Positions 59,601 through 64,000 of a stretch of DNA of 64,000 bases are shown piece by piece. Location: NCBI GenBank assembly GCA_944470555.2, contig OX104127.1, positions 154,519,776-154,583,775 of the forward strand. Reading direction: 5' to 3'. The stretch comes from Heterobilharzia americana. Taxonomy: Eukaryota; Platyhelminthes; Trematoda; Strigeidida; Schistosomatidae. Positions within the stretch are counted from its first letter, which is position 1; each line of letters opens with the position of its first letter. A program made the position numbers and the translations under genes. The notes under the pieces were generated by a model that worked only from the letters and a program-made list of their open reading frames with translations, was not told the DNA's origin and made no database searches.

Positions 59601-60425
59601 TTACTACATAACTCGTAGAAAAGCCAGTAAAATCTCTATATTAAAAATGTATACTTTAGAATTCCCCTTGCTTCTGCAATGAATCTGAAGGAAACCAGAC
59701 CCAATTTACTTTAAATATTTGCTTCTTTATGTAAGTATCAAAAATGTATATCCTCTATCATCTATCACATGATAGCTAAAACTTGTCCGTTTATCCATCG
59801 GATAAATTCTGTTGACGAATTGCATACCCTCTGAAAATAGTTTCTATAATTCAAAGTCAGTAATTTTATCCGATTAAAATAAAACAGTAGAGTATATTGA
59901 CAAATTTTAACAAGAAAGCACTTCTATAAACTCTCATCTGTCACCCTAGTTTATACAAACAAGGAAAGAATATCTCAGAAGCAAAGAATAAGAACTCGTT
60001 GGAGAAATTCAAAAACTTTGAGTGAAATCATATCTATTCATGAAAAATGGCCTTAAACTAGCTACTCTGTAAGCCTTTGTTTGCAATGTTACTAAACACA
60101 CTGACTATCATTATCAGAGGCCAGTGGATAACGACTGAATGTTTAAATTTCTGCTGAGTAGAAGCTTACATGTACATTAGTTAGTTAGTGATGTATAACA
60201 TCCACTTAACTTTCAATCATATCAAAAGTAAGATAAGTCAGTTTTGCAACAATAACAATACACGAAATATGCACAGATTCGTTTGTCTATAACACTCACA
60301 TATTCATTTGCAATTTTTCTTTGGTATGATGGCCGGATATTCGATACATCTTCAATATCATAAAAAGTATTACATGAATCACATTTTTGATCCATAAACT
60401 CAGGTGATCTCTTCAAAAGAGTCAT
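56446..60425 (-). CDS. MIIP-like gene, exons 1?-3, 3' end missing
   Basis: A multi-exon minus-strand gene: exon at 57917-58179, exon at 56446-56676, and a possible first coding exon at 60300-60425. Signatures of migration and invasion-inhibitory protein are present: FLGYDWIASMID, then PELFENLSRFRQTNSDLCC, then SYTLNSRLFPVRTD. Human MIIP has [32 protein letters not shown] and YRVNRRLFPVPVD in the same order. The two recognised exons join in phase (V-S-Y-N-K). In vertebrates MIIP acts in cytoplasm and nucleus and has been reported to restrain cell migration; its role in flukes is unknown. The C-terminal part expected to follow was not found to the left. Confidence 0.8.
56677..57916 (-). other. 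intron of the MIIP-like gene
   Basis: 1240 bases between donor GTTAGT and acceptor TTTTCGCAG. No repeat recognised. Confidence 0.7.
57917..58179 (-). CDS. MIIP-like gene, exon with GYDWIA motif
   Basis: 263 bases, 87 codons plus AG, phase 0 start. Acceptor TTTCTTTAATTTAATGCAG and donor GTAAG|GTTAGT (57911-57916) are both good. The exon encodes HTGNHVEEENINVAQNTPTE, FLGYDWIASMIDNQMRAMYS, a Lys/Asn-rich insert absent from the human protein, then PELFENLSRFRQTNSDLCC. The open frame continuing past the donor (57766-57916) is hydrophobic, AT-rich read-through and should not be counted as protein. Confidence 0.82.
58517..58838. repeat. palindromic foldback element
   Basis: Arms 58595-58673 and 58689-58767 are imperfect reverse complements (79 bases each, 15-base centre) sharing blocks such as CACATGGACTTGT, GAACAAT and TTTACTAAAA. 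Weaker complementarity continues outward: ATAAATCTAAAC with ATAAATTTAAAC, GAGATGGAGATT with AAGACGAAGATT, and AGGTGAT with AGGTAAT. This gives arms of about 155 bases. It resembles a MITE or foldback element. It lies between the first candidate exon and the GYDWIA exon of the MIIP-like gene, so probably in an intron. Confidence 0.78.
58839..60299. other. probable intron sequence, unassigned
   Basis: No exon or repeat recognised between the foldback element and the possible first exon. Confidence 0.45.
60300..60425 (-). CDS. possible first coding exon of the MIIP-like gene
   Basis: ATG at 60425 opens 42 codons (MTLLKRSPEFMDQKCDSCNT, FYDIEDVSNIRPSYQRKIAN, EY) ending at a consensus donor, TAT|GTGAGT (60294-60299), in phase 0. 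That is the phase needed by the acceptor at 58179. A TAA lies in frame 12 bases before the ATG. The peptide has no clear match to the MIIP N-terminus, which is poorly conserved, so assignment to this gene rests on phase, strand and distance only. Confidence 0.35.
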
Positions 60426-63130
60426 TCGGCTTTACTTCAATATAAGTTAGTTATTTGATAAGAAATATATACTGCACAATAACAGTGATTATTTTCTAAA
60501 AAATGCCAAATCCAATATTACTGAATTGATATATAAATTCTGAAGGAAGTAAAGAAATATTCACACTGACGACTTTCTTGAACCACCTAATTCATTAATT
60601 AAAAAGACGGAAAAACAACGTTTATATTCACATTCTTCTACATGAATAGCAGTTGCATATGTAGAAAAGATTTGTAGCTTAGGATGACGATGATGGCGAT
60701 TTGGTGTTCTCCGAGCTTATATCAAAGCTCACAGAATACCAGACCACTATCTGTTAAACATATATCTCAATATTCAAAATCGGACAGTCTCTACTGCGTG
60801 AGATGACTACTTCCTCAAATTAAGCTAGCCATCCATAAAACAAATTACGGGAACTCAACAGTGTACCTAGCTAGCATGAAAAACTAGTAACTATGTCTCA
60901 AGAAGGAACAAGGTGTTTGTTAGAAATGAGTGAATTTCTTTCAATGAAATAGAAGTACCAGCTGTTTGTCTTTTACAGATATGCAGTCGTGTATCTACGC
61001 TTGTTTTTAAAACTTAAATCCATAAATGAGAAGTGGACTCTTGTCATACAATCCATCGGCTACAAATCAATAAATAGCATAGTGGCTATCAGACAAAGCA
61101 TATACGACATTAAAAAGACTACCAATTAAATATATTTCAGTTTCCAAAACCCTTCTTTTGAAACTTTGTCGAATTAAGAGTAATAACTCAAACTGGGAAG
61201 CAGAGCATACAGCTTTAGGATACACACAAACTTTAAATCAAACTCAAGCTATTTAAAAAGGTCGTCCCACCTTATACTGGACTTGAACACTCAGGCATAT
61301 AAAACACATCATTCTTCTGAAGGCGAATAGTTGTTTGCGTACTACCAAGAAAACAGAAATTGTGTTTGACATTTGACTAACATCTGCCTCTTCCTCACAT
61401 CTACAAACCATCACTTCAGTCACCTAATTGGGTCTTTTCCCTGATTTACCACTGGCGGCCTGATTCAACAATGACCAACCAAATATTTTCCAGTATAAGA
61501 CATCAAACCACTCCCTCTTAACCTCTTTGAATCATCTAAATGTCTTCAAACTTTATTGTGCACTCTCGTATATTATTTAAAAAGTTCCAACCAACTATTT
61601 TACAAGTTAACAATAAGATGAATAAAAGACGTCACAGTGTATGGCAATGGACTCTGAAATGCATAGTAGTACATGATACAACTATTCCTGATGTACTCAG
61701 TCTGAATCACACACTTTCTCACTGGTTGGACAAACCGCCAGCAGGCTTTTCTATTCATTCTCAGCCTTTTTGCATGCTATTGCTTTGCAGTACTATTACT
61801 ATCAACATTACCGAAGTGCTATAATTATTTCGTCTGAAAATATTGTAAAGCGAGTAAATTAGTCGAAATATTACGGGCTGAGAATTCTATATTGTGTCAG
61901 CCACATTGTCTGAATAAATGGATTTCGATCATTATTATCAACTTATTTTACGTATTTCATTGTCAGCCACTTGATTTTTAGTATCCCCTGATCGGTGGAG
62001 TTATGATCATAACATCATGCTTTCATTTATAGATTTATGAACCACGATCAAACGAGGAAACAGACTTCCCAATCTAAACATTAGGTACCTATTCCATGAG
62101 AGTTCTGTTTGAGATAAGAAACCAAGATTATTGGTTGACTTTTCTTCAACTAGTCAGGTGGATTACTTTGGCATACAACGGCAGAACTCTGTGACTTTAT
62201 TATTTATGGACATAAACTTCCACTGACCATCTTTCTTCAGTGTACTTGTGAGTAGTGACACTGCATACTTAAAGAAAGATTTGCGATTCTTGAATGAATA
62301 TCAATCAAAAGTATCAAAGAACGAAAATAACAATGCATTTGCTAGTGTTCACTTGCATTCTCCTAATAACGAGTCGATAACTGTATAACTTCAGAAAATT
62401 CTCCCAAACGCCATCAACTGTTTCAAAATATTGGAAAAAGGTTTTCACTGATGTGTTAATTGCACTCGATGAGTGAAAAACAATTTAAGATGCTTAAGGG
62501 AACAAAATAAAACCATGATATTCTTTAAACGCTGATACTCCCACTTAGTGGTGGGAGAGTTTAAACGCAAGATGAAACATAGATTTACCACGAATTAACT
62601 ATCACAGTCACGACCATTCTTTCCAACTGACGTTCAAAGGTGGGTAAAAATAGGCTATATCACTATCAACTAATTTTGAATCCGATGTACTTGAAAAAAA
62701 TATTTTTTTTAGATGCTATAATTTTCTTACGTACAACTTCATCTACGAGCCTTCTTACATTACAACAACACAATGTACTTTACACGTACTGTTACATTTA
62801 CAGACTACCTTTAAGGTAAGATAAGAACATGGAAATATACATCTAAGGTATTTTGATTAACCTGTTCCAATTAAAGTACGTAAGTTCCCCATTTTGAGGA
62901 GCGGTGAAGTGCATTGTTTCAGATTATACCTATGTATGAAACAATAGGCTAATTTAGAAATGTACTGCCACAATTGAAGAGTTTTTCACTTGAAAACGGT
63001 ATATTTTTTACTAAGGACACAAACTTGGTGAAACGTAGGCACCAAGAGATGTAACACAAAAAGAATACGAAAACACAGAAAATGCAAGGAGGGATGAATA
63101 ACTACATTCAAGGAATGGCGATCTCTAACA
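60426..63130. other. unrecognised AT-rich DNA
   Basis: A short hairpin, CTCCCAC with GTGGGAG, lies near 62538-62557. A 94-codon frame at 61540-61824 (+) has no recognised motif. No promoter for the MIIP-like gene could be identified. Confidence 0.5.
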
Positions 63131-64000
63131 CCCCCACACCCCAGACTTACTTACATGGTATTTGCATCATATGTGAGCAATCAAACAGAGACAACGGTGA
63201 TGGAAAATGTGGAGTTGTTGGACACCCTTAGCTTGAAGTAGCCATGTTTCATAAGCAACAAAACGACAGTCAGTACCGACACGTTGTATACCTGACCATT
63301 TACAGCAAGGTTAACATCAGAAATGCGCCAAAGGTAACCCAAAGTGTCTTATGTCACTTCGGCTTTCGACAAGTGGTTGGGGTATCATCAGTCACACCAA
63401 CAGCACTCACGCAACCGGCCAGGTGCACAAACTTTACGACTACTTCCAACGGTTCACCATCAAAGTTGAGTTCAAACACAGGCTCCTGCCAAACTTGTAA
63501 CAGCACTTCATACTTTGAGGGTGCGAAGCATAAACCATACTCAAGGACAGTGATCGTTAGCTGATTGAGTGCAGTTTGAGTAAAACGATATTATCCGCAT
63601 GCTCGAGGTCAAAAAGTCTTTCACGTGATAACGGGTCTTCACCGTTACTACGTTTCTCCTTTAGGGCTGTGTGGAGAATGTCATCAATGACAAAACAAGA
63701 TATTGAAATCGGGCAGCCCTGCTAAACTCCACTGTTAGGTCATTAAAATGGAGAGACGAGGCCGTAAGCCAACACTGTACCTGAAGTGTTGAACTGTAGG
63801 ACTATCAAGATGTCTACAAACTTCCCGGGGACACCCCTCTCTAACAGACAATTTTAGAGTAAAACATTGACTAATCAACTGAAAGTAGCCCTTATATCGA
63901 TGAAAAACGATCTTTGATCCGTAATATGTATGACATTTTTCACATCTTTTGCATAACCTGCGAAGCACGATGGGAGTAAATATCTTACACGCTACTGTGA
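63131..64000 (-). mobile_element. second RTE-type retrotransposon, 3' part, runs off window
   Basis: A decayed endonuclease-reverse transcriptase on the minus strand, continuing beyond the window. The blocks across frames are SLAGLPDFNILFCHR-like text for R-QGCPIS, FCFVIDDILHTALKEKRSNG, RERLFDLEHADNIVLL (FADD box changed to HADN), FVHLAGCVSA, VYNVSVLTVVLL, YETWLLQAKGVQQLHIFHHR and CLCLIAHI. The family form reads VRQGCPIS, FVIDDILNTAL, ERLFDLEYADDIVLL, FVYLGS, IYNASVR, ACETWPLR, VFDHRCLR. This order identifies a flatworm retrotransposon different from the 13 kb family. Stops are frequent and catalytic ADD is ADN. Confidence 0.82.

Noticed and set aside
62538..62557. Short hairpin CTCCCAC with GTGGGAG
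   Set aside because: Seven base pairs are expected by chance at this scale; no context gives it meaning.

Overview
The window looks like nuclear DNA from a blood fluke or close relative (Schistosoma-type trematode). Reasons: the background is AT-rich with only short random ORFs; there are dispersed tRNA-like short elements whose tails match the hammerhead ribozyme of the Schistosoma Sm-alpha family; there are flatworm-type RTE non-LTR retrotransposons and Penelope-like elements (PLEs); and the few credible exons are short and separated by long introns. I cannot name the species from the sequence.

Layout. 1-13.0 kb is mostly unrecognised AT-rich DNA with four worn hammerhead SINEs (0.9, 3.5, 4.4 and 9.5 kb) and a 5'-truncated RTE tail with a 12-bp target-site duplication (6.0 kb). 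13.0-16.5 kb holds a full-length but dead RTE element, also with a 12-bp duplication. 17-21 kb has an RTE fragment and two possible exons. 25-28.8 kb has a PLE fragment, a well-preserved hammerhead SINE and a credible terminal coding exon preceded by a possible 14-nt micro-exon. 29.8-30.6 kb is an RTE tail inserted in a TA microsatellite. 33.7-36.1 kb is two RTE copies head to head, making a near-perfect inverted repeat with arms of about 860 bp. 37-43.9 kb carries two PLE remnants (GIY-YIG endonuclease and reverse transcriptase), a second RTE family, a pre-miRNA-sized hairpin and two SINEs. 45.0-48.4 kb is a second full-length dead RTE on the minus strand. 49.4-52.5 kb has possible minus-strand exons, a tRNA-Pro-like relic and two retroelement fragments. 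55 kb has two tandem hammerhead SINE pieces. 56.4-60.4 kb carries exons of a minus-strand gene homologous to MIIP (migration and invasion-inhibitory protein). The window ends inside another RTE-type element (63.1-64.0 kb, minus).

The only gene recognised with confidence is the MIIP-like gene. Two of its exons join in phase across consensus splice sites and carry the family's signature motifs; its 3' end was not found.

The main points of interest are: the 33.7-36.1 kb palindrome; the two long RTE copies sharing the same stop codon, the same 5-bp duplications and the same Asp-to-Asn change in reverse-transcriptase motif A, which suggests descent from an already defective source; and a set of hammerhead-bearing SINEs with two nearly intact ribozyme cores. 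All identifications come from reading the sequence; nothing was run against a database.
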